A stretch of DNA of 64,000 nt from assembly GCF_015351475.1 (NCBI RefSeq), contig NZ_JADKPR010000018.1:1-64000 (forward strand). The letters run 5' to 3'. This DNA comes from Flavobacterium sp. HJJ. Lineage in GTDB: Bacteria; Bacteroidota; Bacteroidia; Flavobacteriales; Flavobacteriaceae. A program made the translations under genes and the position numbers. The notes below the pieces were generated by a model. It was not told the DNA's origin. It worked only from the letters and a program-made list of their open reading frames with translations, and did no database searches. Shown here in pieces: positions 16,784 through 23,799 of this stretch. Each line of letters opens with the position of its first letter. Position 1 is the stretch's first letter.

Positions 16784-17587
16784 TAAAATTGGGATATAAA
16801 TATCAATTAGTTTAGCTCCTGCATAGTTAGGATAAGTGGCAAGAACTTCATTTTTGTACAGCTCGCTATTGTTTGTATTAATTAGTATCGCTTCAATTTT
16901 TTCAAGATAAGCCAGTGCATTGTCCAGATCCGATTTATCAGCTGGTTTTCCGTGTCCAGGCAGATAAATATCATACGCGACATCTTCACGAAGCGCTGTT
17001 ATAGCTGTTTTCCATCCGTCAAGAGAACCCGTAATAAAAGCATGTGTATTATGGTAAAGGATATCCTGTACAATAGCAATTTGTAGTTCAGGAAGTTTGA
17101 TAACCAAAGTTGTCGGGCTTTCGGTATTAAGTACACGTTCAAAAATAAATTTCACACCATCGATGATTTCTTCGCCTGGCTGTACAATTTGAGTAGGGAG
17201 AGAAAGTCTGCGGGCAATTAAATCGTTCATATGATGCTGTTTTTCAGCTAACTCTTTTGGCCCATGTTCTGCCAGTGAATCTATGATTTCCGGTAATGCA
17301 TAGACTGCAGCATCTGCAAAAGCATCACCCATTCCTAAATAATGATCCGGATGATCATGTGTAACGTAGAATCTCGTAATTGGTTTTTTCAAACTGTCTG
17401 CCAGATTTCTGAATTCCTGCCCGTATTGAGCAAAGAATTGTCCATCAACCAGAATTAATTCATTAGGAAGTTCAATAATATGAGTTGCGTTGGCAAACAG
17501 AGGACCAGGAGAAACCAAAGAATGCACTTTTACCAGTCCTGTATCTTTGACTAAATAAACTTTAGCCGTAGGAAGTTGATTTTTCAT
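16763..17587 (-). CDS. metallo-beta-lactamase-fold hydrolase, paralogue without signal peptide
   Basis: The start at 17587 (MKNQLPTAKVYL) is preferred over 17608, which adds only seven residues; neither gives a signal peptide. The protein (274 residues) aligns along its length with its neighbour: THDHPDHYLG zinc motif, IVQDILYHNTH and YLPGHGKPADK are all kept. So this is a duplicate in which export was lost or which works in the cytoplasm. The C-terminal residues lie inside an 11-bp tandem repeat. It is the first gene of the two-gene minus-strand unit. Confidence 0.8.
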   Translation of the reverse strand: MKNQLPTAKVYLVKDTGLVKVHSLVSPGPLFANATHIIELPNELILVDGQFFAQYGQEFRNLADSLKKPITRFYVTHDHPDHYLGMGDAFADAAVYALPEIIDSLAEHGPKELAEKQHHMNDLIARRLSLPTQIVQPGEEIIDGVKFIFERVLNTESPTTLVIKLPELQIAIVQDILYHNTHAFITGSLDGWKTAITALREDVAYDIYLPGHGKPADKSDLDNALAYLEKIEAILINTNNSELYKNEVLATYPNYAGAKLIDIYIPILFKINSK

Positions 17588-17707
17588 TGTATTTAATTTT
17601 GTTATCAATTATACTGCAAAGTTATTTTAAAGTATCTGCTGGGTATTATCACGTTGCATTAGTGATTATCAATTTGCACTTTTGTCTTTTTTAGAAGAAT
17701 AAAAAAA

Positions 17708-18012
17708 ATGCTTTTAACATCTAAGATCGAAGCCGTTGATTATAAACTCATCAGGGAAGGCTATAGCTTACGAATTACAAACCTAGAGAGGGAATTATAA
17801 TCGATTTTTAAAGACAAGTATAGTATTGAAAGCTTATTGATAAAAAAGGGGGTGACAATCTAATAAAGCTAAATGAAATGTACATCAATAGAAATTTGTC
17901 TGATGTGAGAAGCCTAATTGGTTTGGTTTACTCCGAAAATTTCACAATTCGTAAAAATAAAATACAAACCGCTAGAGTGAATAAAATGAGATCAATTAAT
18001 CTGTTTGATTAA
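17708..18012 (+). pseudogene. decayed C-terminal fragment, probably of a large serine recombinase
   Basis: The pieces must be joined across frames: MLLTSKIEAVDYKLIREGY with LEREL and a stop, then YSIESLLIKKG in another frame, then a frame running from 17830 to the TAA at 18010-18012 with KLNEMYINRNLSDVRSLIGL, SENFTIRKNKIQTARVNKM. The order (charged helical region, a YxxxNLxxxRxLIGxxxxExF line, then xxxRTARVNxxxxLI) is how Bacteroidetes recombinase-family (PF00239/PF07508-type) proteins end. The catalytic domain is gone. It abuts a displaced tRNA-Arg 3' end, which fits a relic of an integrated element. The family call is from memory. Confidence 0.5.
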
Positions 18013-18028
18013 TAATGAGTTACGGGGT

Positions 18029-18070
18029 AAAAAAAAACGGGACAAAAGATCATTTTTATCTTTTGTCCCG
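18029..18070 (-). terminator. orphaned minus-strand terminator beside tRNA fragment
   Basis: CGGGACAAAAGAT and ATCTTTTGTCCCG form a perfect 13-bp stem. On the minus strand it is followed by a run of nine T. The only sequence it could serve on that strand is the 3' fragment of tRNA-Arg at 18075-18089, so it appears to be the original tRNA terminator, now cut off from its gene. Confidence 0.75.
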
Positions 18071-18074
18071 TAGA

Positions 18075-18089
18075 GTGACCTCGACTGGA
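18075..18089 (-). other. 15-bp copy of the tRNA-Arg 3' end (att-like site)
   Basis: GTGACCTCGACTGGA is identical to 22795-22809, that is, the last 14 bases of tRNA-Arg(ACG) plus one flanking base. The match stops abruptly at both next bases (C here, T in the tRNA). Direct repeats of a tRNA 3' end are the standard scar of site-specific integration. Confidence 0.65.
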
Positions 18090-18320
18090 CAAATTTCAAC
18101 ATCTTTTTTGGATGATTTGAAGAAATTGGCTTACCATGCGTAGTATTTGTGTTTAATTGACTTTATAAATTTGGTTTAGATATCCTGTTGGGGATTGAAG
18201 TAAAAATCTACTTGATTTCCCGAATAATTTCTAATAAAATGTTCTCACATATTTATTAATTAAAATAGTCAACATTAAATTTTATGGAAAAAGGTATCAA
18301 GTATTGTTTGGTATAGAAAA

Positions 18321-18362
18321 AAAGTGGCGTCAATTATCTTCGATTGTCTCTATTTGGCTGTG
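18321..18362 (-). other. degenerate copy of the tRNA-Arg downstream terminator
   Basis: Aligning with 22751-22796 gives long agreement: A run, (G/A)TGGCG(T/C)CAATT(A/G)TCTTC(G/A)ATT, then (T/C)ATTTGGCT. The hairpin arms here are broken. It probably marks an older copy of the tRNA 3' flank, left by a second integration or duplication. Confidence 0.5.
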
Positions 18363-18487
18363 GAAAAATCTGCGGGACAAAATGCTGTAAATTTCTGTGA
18401 CAAAAAATTACTCACTTAAAATTTGCTGCGTCATCCGTAATCAGAATAAAAAACTCTAAAAACATAAAATTGCTTTATTTTGCTAAT

Positions 18488-18503
18488 TTGCATATATTCG
18501 CAA
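18488..18503. promoter_or_regulatory. palindromic operator candidate upstream of the acyltransferase gene
   Basis: TTGCATATATTCGCAA has TTGC/GCAA arms and matches the site upstream of the MFS gene at 19854-19869 (TTGCACATATTTGCAA) in 14 of 16 positions. It lies 120 bp before the acyltransferase start. The DeoR-type regulator at 21644-22393 is the obvious candidate binder (inference). Confidence 0.5.
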
Positions 18504-18623
18504 AATACGATATCAATGAGAAGCAAATTTACTTTCTTTATTAGAGTAATATCATTTTTACACTTTATCGCTAAATTTTAAACACAGAGTAATTAAAACG
18601 CATTTAACCATAAAACTTTACTA

Positions 18624-19751
18624 ATGACTAAGATTGCAGACGGATCTGTTTTTTCAGATTCAAAAAAACATTTTGAAATTCTTGATGGACTGAGGGGAGT
18701 AGCTGCTATCTTGGTAGTATTATTTCGTATTCTGGAAGTTTTTTCCGGAGGCGACCATACCAAACAGCTTATAAACCATGGATATCTTGCAGTTGATTTC
18801 TTTTTCTTGTTAAGCGGATTTGTCATAGCGTACGCTTACGACGACAGATGGGGCCGAATGACCTTGAGTGGTTTTTTTAAAAGAAGGCTTATAAGGCTTC
18901 ATCCAATGATAGTGGTGGGTATGACTATCGGGGCTGTGTGTTTTTATTACGGGATTTCTGAGATGTTTCCCGTAATTTCTGGAACACCGTTTTGGAAAAT
19001 GCTGCTGGTAATGGTTTTGGGATGGTTTCTAATGCCTGTTCCTGGTTCGCTGGATATCAGAGGATGGGGAGAGATGTATCCTTTAAATGGGCCTGCCTGG
19101 TCGCTGTTTTTCGAATATATTGCAAATCTTGTCTATGCATTGGTGCTTCGAAGACTTTCCAATGCAATCATGTGGATTTTGGTCATTATCTCTGGAGCGG
19201 CTTTAATCCATCTTGCTGTGATGTCTCCTATCGGTGATGTTATAGGCGGCTGGTCGCTGGAACCTGCGCAGCTCAAAATTGGTTTTACCAGACTTGCCTT
19301 TCCATTTTTAGGGGGAATATTGTTAAGAAGAACTTTTGTCGGCGGCAAATGTTCAAAAGCTTTTTTAATGAGCAGTATATTGCTTGTAGCGGTATTGGCA
19401 TTTCCAAGGGTTGGCGACCATGAAACCTTGTGGATGAATGGTATTTACGATTCATTGATAATCATAGTTGTATTTCCTGTAATAGTTTATATTGGTGCAA
19501 ATGGTAGGGTAAAAGGAGACGTTGCGCAACGATTGTGCAAATTACTTGGAGATATTTCCTATCCAATATATATCACTCATTTCCCAATACTATATGTTTT
19601 TTATGCATGGGTTGACAAAAATAAAATCACTATGGAGGATTCGGTTGGTACTGCTTCATTAGTATTTGCCTTATGTCTGATTATTTCGTACTTATCTCTG
19701 AAGTTTTACGATGTCCCGGTACGAAAATGGCTCTCGAAAAGGTTTTTGTGA
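18624..19751 (+). CDS. acyltransferase-3 family membrane protein with catalytic His replaced
   Basis: A 375-residue protein of the OafA/YrhL (PF01757) acyltransferase family with about ten hydrophobic segments. Family landmarks are present: LDGLRGVAAILVVLF at 20-34, YLAVDFFFLLSGFVIAYAY, RRLIRLHP, NGPAWSLFFEY and the C-terminal YPIYITHFP. These enzymes move acyl groups onto surface sugars from the membrane. The position after VVLF, where the family has its catalytic His (VVLFH), is Arg35 here (codon CGT at 18726; CAT would be one change away). The protein may therefore be inactive or altered. It is the first gene of the cassette beside tRNA-Arg and ends at a strong terminator. Confidence 0.85.
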   Translation: MTKIADGSVFSDSKKHFEILDGLRGVAAILVVLFRILEVFSGGDHTKQLINHGYLAVDFFFLLSGFVIAYAYDDRWGRMTLSGFFKRRLIRLHPMIVVGMTIGAVCFYYGISEMFPVISGTPFWKMLLVMVLGWFLMPVPGSLDIRGWGEMYPLNGPAWSLFFEYIANLVYALVLRRLSNAIMWILVIISGAALIHLAVMSPIGDVIGGWSLEPAQLKIGFTRLAFPFLGGILLRRTFVGGKCSKAFLMSSILLVAVLAFPRVGDHETLWMNGIYDSLIIIVVFPVIVYIGANGRVKGDVAQRLCKLLGDISYPIYITHFPILYVFYAWVDKNKITMEDSVGTASLVFALCLIISYLSLKFYDVPVRKWLSKRFL

Positions 19752-19754
19752 GAT

Positions 19755-19792
19755 AAAAAAATGACTGTTTATTTAAACAGTCATTTTTTTTA
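19755..19792 (+). terminator. rho-independent terminator after the acyltransferase gene
   Basis: AAATGACTGTTTA and TAAACAGTCATTT form a long stem followed by a T run. A runs on the left make it usable in both directions. It separates the acyltransferase gene from the MFS gene. Confidence 0.85.
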
Positions 19793-19835
19793 TAATCCAG
19801 ATGTAATTTATTTTATGTTAAAAATATATGTATTT

Positions 19836-19869
19836 TTGCGATATATTACAAAATTGCACATATTTGCAA
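19836..19869. promoter_or_regulatory. tandem palindromic operators upstream of the MFS gene
   Basis: Two 16-bp palindrome-like sites lie 18 bp apart: TTGCGATATATTACAA (19836-19851) and TTGCACATATTTGCAA (19854-19869). The second nearly equals the site at 18488-18503. They end 15 bp before the MFS start codon, where a repressor would block transcription or early elongation. Confidence 0.55.
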
Positions 19870-19884
19870 TTTAGATAGTTAAAA

Positions 19885-21081
19885 ATGGATATTAAAGTAT
19901 TAAAAGCAGTAACTGCTATAAGAAGCATTTTTTTTGTGTGCGGACTAGCTTTATCGGGGTGGGCTCCGATGGTTCCTTTTGCAAAAATCCGTCTGGGATT
20001 GGATGATGCAGGACTTGGACTGCTGCTATTATTGCTGGGAACGGGTGCAATTACAATGATGCCGATATGCGGAATGCTGAGCCATAAATATGGGAACCGT
20101 GTAATTATCGGTTTTTCAGCTGCGATAATCGCGATAACACTGACGCTGCTTGCAGTTTTGGATGGAGTTTTTTTTATGGGGGGTGTCTTGCTGCTCTTTG
20201 GTGCAGGAATCGGAACTATAGATGTGGCAATGAATGCCTGCGGTGTTCAGCTTCAAAACTTATCAGGCAGATCCATAATGTCATCGCTGCACGGTCTTTT
20301 CAGCGTGGGCGGACTTTTTGGGTCACTTGGTTTAGGTCTTCTTATTAAAGCAGGGCTGCAACCGCTTTATGCTGCAATATGCCTTTCGTCGCTTGTTGTA
20401 TTGACAGTAGTTTTACAGTATAAAAACCTTTTCAGTGCAGAGATGGAAAAACAGGCAGAAGTCCCTGTGAAAATTTCAAATAGCGGGGCGTCAGTGAAAT
20501 GGTCTTGGCTGCAGAGAGGGGTGCTTTTTTTAGGAATGCTTTGTTTTATTGTTTTTATGGTAGAAGGTGCCATGCTGGATTGGAGCGCTCTTTTCCTTTT
20601 TGAAAACAAGAGTATAGATGAAAGCTGGTCTGGACTGGGTTATGCCTTTTTTTCAACAGCAATGGCTGGTATGCGTTTATTTGGAGATCGCATAGTGGAG
20701 AAATATAATTCAGTTAAAGTAGTCACTATCGGTGCAGCCGTAGCCGGAGCAGGACTTATGCTGGGGCTTTTTTCACCAGTTCTTTCTTTGTCGCTTGCCG
20801 GTTTTTTTATGCTAGGCTGTGGTGCTGCCAATATTGTGCCTGTATTTTTTAATGAAGCAGGACGGCTAAAAAATATAAAAACAGCTACAGCGGTTGCTGC
20901 AATCACTACAATGGGATATTCTGGTCAGATGATGGGACCTGTTGCTGTGGGATTTATTGCCCACGCATCTTCTCTTGTGACAGCTCTTGGAATCTGTGCA
21001 GGACTTCTTTTTGTGGTCGCTGTTCTCTTTGCAGTAAAATATTTGACAGATATCAAACAGAATATACAAGGTACGGTTTAA
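19885..21081 (+). CDS. MFS transporter, YbjJ/fucose-permease-like
   Basis: A 398-residue permease with about twelve transmembrane segments. The opening AVTAIRSIFFVCGLALSGWAPMVPFAKIRLGLDDAGLGLLLLLLG and the motif AMNACGVQLQNLSGRSIMSSLHGLFSVGGLFGS strongly resemble the YbjJ-type MFS subfamily (sugar-permease-like, substrate unsettled). Base composition is visibly richer in GC than its neighbours. It lies behind tandem operators and is followed, 62 bp later, by a VOC gene on the same strand. A DeoR-type repressor gene converges with this pair. This is the plan of a small catabolic or detoxification unit. Confidence 0.85.
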   Translation: MDIKVLKAVTAIRSIFFVCGLALSGWAPMVPFAKIRLGLDDAGLGLLLLLLGTGAITMMPICGMLSHKYGNRVIIGFSAAIIAITLTLLAVLDGVFFMGGVLLLFGAGIGTIDVAMNACGVQLQNLSGRSIMSSLHGLFSVGGLFGSLGLGLLIKAGLQPLYAAICLSSLVVLTVVLQYKNLFSAEMEKQAEVPVKISNSGASVKWSWLQRGVLFLGMLCFIVFMVEGAMLDWSALFLFENKSIDESWSGLGYAFFSTAMAGMRLFGDRIVEKYNSVKVVTIGAAVAGAGLMLGLFSPVLSLSLAGFFMLGCGAANIVPVFFNEAGRLKNIKTATAVAAITTMGYSGQMMGPVAVGFIAHASSLVTALGICAGLLFVVAVLFAVKYLTDIKQNIQGTV

Positions 21082-21143
21082 AGTTAATCTGTACTTGTGA
21101 AAATTTAATTTTTAAATGTTGCTAATTATATAGATAAAAAGTT

Positions 21144-21536
21144 ATGAGAATTGACCATTTGGCACTGTGGACATTGGATCTTGAGAAAACAAGAGAATTC
21201 TATGTCAGATATTTTGATGCTTCATCGAATGATAAATATATAAACCCAAAAACGGGGCTTGAAACCTACTTTCTAAGTTTTGAATCCGGCGCGAGGCTAG
21301 AAATTATGACAAGACCAGAAGTTTTATCCTTAAAGCAGGATTATACGAAACGATCAATCGGTTTTACACATTTTGCATTTGATCTGGAAAGTCGAGAAAA
21401 TGTTGATAATCTTACAGATAAACTGTTCAAAGATGGATATGAAATAATAGGCGAACCCAGAGTAACAGGTGATGGATATTATGAAAGCGTAGTGCTTGAT
21501 CCTGATGGGAATATTGTAGAACTCGTATGCAGATAA
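21144..21536 (+). CDS. VOC family (glyoxalase-like) protein
   Basis: A 130-residue single VOC module of two beta-alpha-beta-beta-beta units. Metal-ligand positions are kept: His5 (IDHLAL), Glu53 (ARLEIM), His75 (GFTHFAF) and a late Glu (IVELVCR). The DPDGNIVEL ending is typical of glyoxalase I-like and fosfomycin-resistance-like enzymes, but the true substrate is not readable. It is co-directional with the MFS gene and ends before a strong terminator, so the two are likely one operon. Confidence 0.85.
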   Translation: MRIDHLALWTLDLEKTREFYVRYFDASSNDKYINPKTGLETYFLSFESGARLEIMTRPEVLSLKQDYTKRSIGFTHFAFDLESRENVDNLTDKLFKDGYEIIGEPRVTGDGYYESVVLDPDGNIVELVCR

Positions 21537-21599
21537 GCATACGTGTAAAGGTTTAATTTGCTGGAAGTTTGAGTTAATGCAGGTTAAGTTAGTAATCCT

Positions 21600-21637
21600 G
21601 ATTACCGCAGCCACAAAAGGTTGCGGTAATTTTTTTA
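21600..21637. terminator. terminator between convergent VOC and DeoR genes
   Basis: ATTACCGCAGCC and GGTTGCGGTAAT pair around a short loop (ACAAAA), followed by a T run on the plus strand. It ends the MFS-VOC operon and lies just before the end of the minus-strand DeoR gene. Confidence 0.85.
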
Positions 21638-21643
21638 TAGAGA

Positions 21644-22393
21644 CTAAACTATTTTAGTTTCTTTATTTCTATAATTATTAAGTTTATGGTCACTACTTGC
21701 CAGTTCTGTAATTAAAACAGCAACTTCTTTCATAGGGCAGATACGATAGGTTTCAGCCATATTTAGTTTTCCTTCAATAGCCAGGGCAACAGTTTTTCGG
21801 GCATATTTATGCATTGCTGTCTTTACGTCAGCATCTCCTATAAAAGTTGCCGTTACTCCAATTTCGTTGTCAATAGCACATGTACCCAAAAAGTATGTGT
21901 CTGCTGCATAGCGTGATATTTCCTCACATGCTTTTGCTCCTTCGGTTGCCTGCGTTTGCGGATTATAATAACCTCCAAGCACTACCAGTTTTACATTTTT
22001 ATGGTTATGGAGAACCGGTGCAAGGGCAATATTGTTTGTAATGATGGTAAGATTTATATCAACAGGGAGTTTGGAAGCTATACTGCAGTTAGTAGTTCCT
22101 GCGTCCATAAAGATAGAATCTCCGTCAGAAATGAATTGTTGGGCTTTGAGTGCAATAAGCTCCTTTTTATCAGTCTTAAAGGCTGCACGGTCTGTAAATG
22201 TGAGCGGATTCTTAGTGATAGGGATTGCACCTCCACGTACTTTAGAAAGTAGTCCGTTGTTATGAAGAGCCTCGATATCTCTTCGGATGGTATCTTCGGA
22301 TACTTTCAATGCAGACGCCGCACTATCGTACTGTATTCTTCCGTTTTTCTGCAGAATGTCTAGAATTTTGCCGAAACGTTCTTCTTTGAGCAT
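21644..22393 (-). CDS. DeoR/GlpR family transcriptional regulator
   Basis: A 249-residue regulator with an N-terminal DeoR helix-turn-helix (ERFGKILDILQKNGRIQYDSAASALKVSEDTIRRDIEALHNNGLLSKVRGGAI) and a C-terminal sugar-phosphate-sensing domain (about 75-235) with the loop IFMDAGTTNCSIA and TIITNNIALAPVL. Such proteins are usually repressors relieved by a phosphorylated sugar. It faces the MFS-VOC operon and probably binds the TTGCAYATATTYGCAA palindromes of that operon and of the acyltransferase gene; no such site is seen before its own start. Confidence 0.88.
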   Translation of the reverse strand: MLKEERFGKILDILQKNGRIQYDSAASALKVSEDTIRRDIEALHNNGLLSKVRGGAIPITKNPLTFTDRAAFKTDKKELIALKAQQFISDGDSIFMDAGTTNCSIASKLPVDINLTIITNNIALAPVLHNHKNVKLVVLGGYYNPQTQATEGAKACEEISRYAADTYFLGTCAIDNEIGVTATFIGDADVKTAMHKYARKTVALAIEGKLNMAETYRICPMKEVAVLITELASSDHKLNNYRNKETKIV

Positions 22394-22750
22394 AAGTCTT
22401 ATATATTAGACAAAGATACATTTTTTAAATAAATCGGTAATTTTTAAGAAGATTTGTACAGGATAGAAATCAATTTTTGCTACACGTAAAGATAGTAGAG
22501 CTGTTAATAAGATTATAAGCCAGTTTGTAATTTATATTTTATAATTAGCCATTGAAAATTAGTTTAGTAGAATTTAGGAAAATATTAATCTCAATTTTAG
22601 CTCGTTCGAGGTGCTGGAATCCTTTTAAGTTATCAACTTAAAAAATATCTTATAATCCCTATTGATTTTAACCTATCTAGATTTTTGAGTTTGATAAAAA
22701 AAGAAAAAAATCCAAAATGAACCGAAGTTACTTTATTTACTAGCATAAAT
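22394..22750. other. intergenic, nothing recognised
   Basis: This AT-rich gap of about 360 bp lies between the DeoR gene and the tRNA terminator. I find no convincing reading frame. It contains the element-side DNA next to the tRNA 3' end if the integration model is right. Confidence 0.4.
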
Positions 22751-22789
22751 AAAAAAAATGGCGCCAATTGTCTTCAATTAGCGCCATTT
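22751..22789 (-). terminator. terminator of tRNA-Arg
   Basis: AAATGGCGC and GCGCCATTT pair, with a second inner pairing (CAATTG/CAATTA). On the minus strand the hairpin is followed by a T run of eight. It lies just downstream of the tRNA 3' end. A decayed copy lies at 18321-18362. Confidence 0.8.
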
Positions 22790-22795
22790 GGCTTG

Positions 22796-22869
22796 TGACC
22801 TCGACTGGATTCAAACCAGTAACCTTCTGAGCCGTAATCAGATGCGCTATTCAGTTGCGCCACGAGGCC
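22796..22869 (-). tRNA. tRNA-Arg (ACG anticodon)
   Basis: The reverse strand folds as a full cloverleaf of 74 bases: acceptor GGCCTCG/CGAGGTC, D stem GCGC/GCGC, anticodon stem TCTGA/TCAGA with loop TTACGGC (anticodon ACG, read as ICG), T stem ACTGG/CCAGT with loop TTTGAAT, and discriminator A. CCA is not encoded. The last 14 bases are repeated at 18076-18089, suggesting the gene is an integration site. Confidence 0.95.
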
Positions 22870-22963
22870 ATTTGCTTACTTGTTTATTCAACTTGTTTGC
22901 GGGTGCAAATATAGGAATAAATATGTATCTTGCAAGTATGAATCTGCATAAAAAATAAAAAAA

Positions 22964-23476
22964 ATGAGCTTGAAAAAATATATACGTGATATTCAGGACT
23001 TTCCAAAAGAAGGAATTGTGTTTAAAGATATAACTCCGCTGTTAATTGATCCAAAAGCGCGGAAAGAATGCCTAGAATTACTGGTTTCATCAGTAAAAGA
23101 TAAAAAAATTGATAAGGTAATTGGTGTTGAAAGCCGTGGTTTTTTCTTCGGGATGCTTTTAGCAGAGGAACTGAATGCTGGTTTTGTTCCGGTAAGGAAG
23201 CCTAATAAATTGCCTTTTGATACTATTTCTGCTTCTTATGATTTAGAGTATGGCACCGACACACTTGAAATTCATACTGATGCTATTCAAAAAGGAGATA
23301 GAGTGCTTATTCATGATGATGTTTTGGCAACAGGCGGAACAGCAAAAGCAGTTTGTGAACTGGTAGAACAGCTTGGAGGCATTATTGTGCAGTGTAATTT
23401 CCTGATGGAACTCACTTTCTTGAACGGAAGGGAAAAGATAGCCGGAAACGAGATTTTTGCTGCTATGAAGTATTGA
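22964..23476 (+). CDS. apt: adenine phosphoribosyltransferase
   Basis: A 170-residue enzyme that joins adenine and PRPP to give AMP (purine salvage, cytoplasm). The PRPP-binding motif appears as VLIHDDVLATGGTAKA, the N-terminal adenine-site region as DFPKEGIVFKDITPLL, and the flexible-loop region as VGVESRGFFFG and VRKPNKLPFDT. Length and motif order are normal for Apt. It is a single gene, diverging from the tRNA-Arg gene. Confidence 0.96.
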   Translation: MSLKKYIRDIQDFPKEGIVFKDITPLLIDPKARKECLELLVSSVKDKKIDKVIGVESRGFFFGMLLAEELNAGFVPVRKPNKLPFDTISASYDLEYGTDTLEIHTDAIQKGDRVLIHDDVLATGGTAKAVCELVEQLGGIIVQCNFLMELTFLNGREKIAGNEIFAAMKY

Positions 23477-23577
23477 TTGTTTAAAGTTGTTCAATTTGTG
23501 TTTAAGGTTATTTTAGCAGTATTTTTTAATAACTCTAAGCCTTAAACTTTTAAACCATTTTAAACTAACCAAAATCT

Positions 23578-23718
23578 TCAGTGAAGAGCTCTCGTGGTTA
23601 CATAATAGCGATACCCAATAATCGCCAACTGCCATTTTTTGGCTTTGGATATATCGAGTCTCTGCTTGGTGAAGCTTGGTAAAATGAGTTTATTGATTTG
23701 GGCTAGAATTTTAAACAT
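23578..23718 (-). CDS. conserved-looking 46-residue basic protein
   Basis: A short frame (ATG at 23718, TGA at 23578-23580) encodes MFKILAQINKLILPSFTKQR, then LDISKAKKWQLAIIGYRYYV and TTRALH. Its composition is unlike random AT-rich sequence: basic, with a Trp and a KxRLDxxKAxKWQLAxIGxRYYVT core. I recall near-identical small proteins in other Flavobacteriaceae, sometimes mislabelled SsrA-binding protein. The function is unknown. It lies between apt and the M56 gene, with a terminator just upstream of it on the minus strand. Confidence 0.65.
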   Translation of the reverse strand: MFKILAQINKLILPSFTKQRLDISKAKKWQLAIIGYRYYVTTRALH

Positions 23719-23740
23719 GATTTATTTTTTTCAAAGATAT

Positions 23741-23776
23741 AAAAAAAGACGGTCTTGATGAGTGACCGTCTTTTTG
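23741..23776. terminator. terminator after the M56 gene
   Basis: AAAAAGACGGTC and GACCGTCTTTTT form a strong stem with A and T runs on either side. On the minus strand it ends the BlaI-M56 operon 24 bp after its last stop codon. Confidence 0.85.
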
Positions 23777-23799
23777 CTGTTTTCTATTTTAGAAAACCA

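Larger units (their letters stand above)
17609..18623. other. 1-kb stretch of relics and att-like sequence
   Basis: There is no intact gene. From left to right it holds a decayed recombinase-like C-terminus (17708-18012), an orphaned minus-strand terminator with a tRNA-Arg 3' fragment (18038-18089), a degenerate copy of the current tRNA terminator (18321-18362) and a palindromic operator candidate (18488-18503). A 21-codon frame at 18516 is too short to judge. Confidence 0.6.

Noticed and set aside
18516..18581. A 21-codon frame (MRSKFTFFIRVISFLHFIAKF) as a leader peptide of the acyltransferase gene
   Set aside because: Too short to tell from chance in AT-rich DNA; no regulatory codon run or attenuator hairpin is seen after it.
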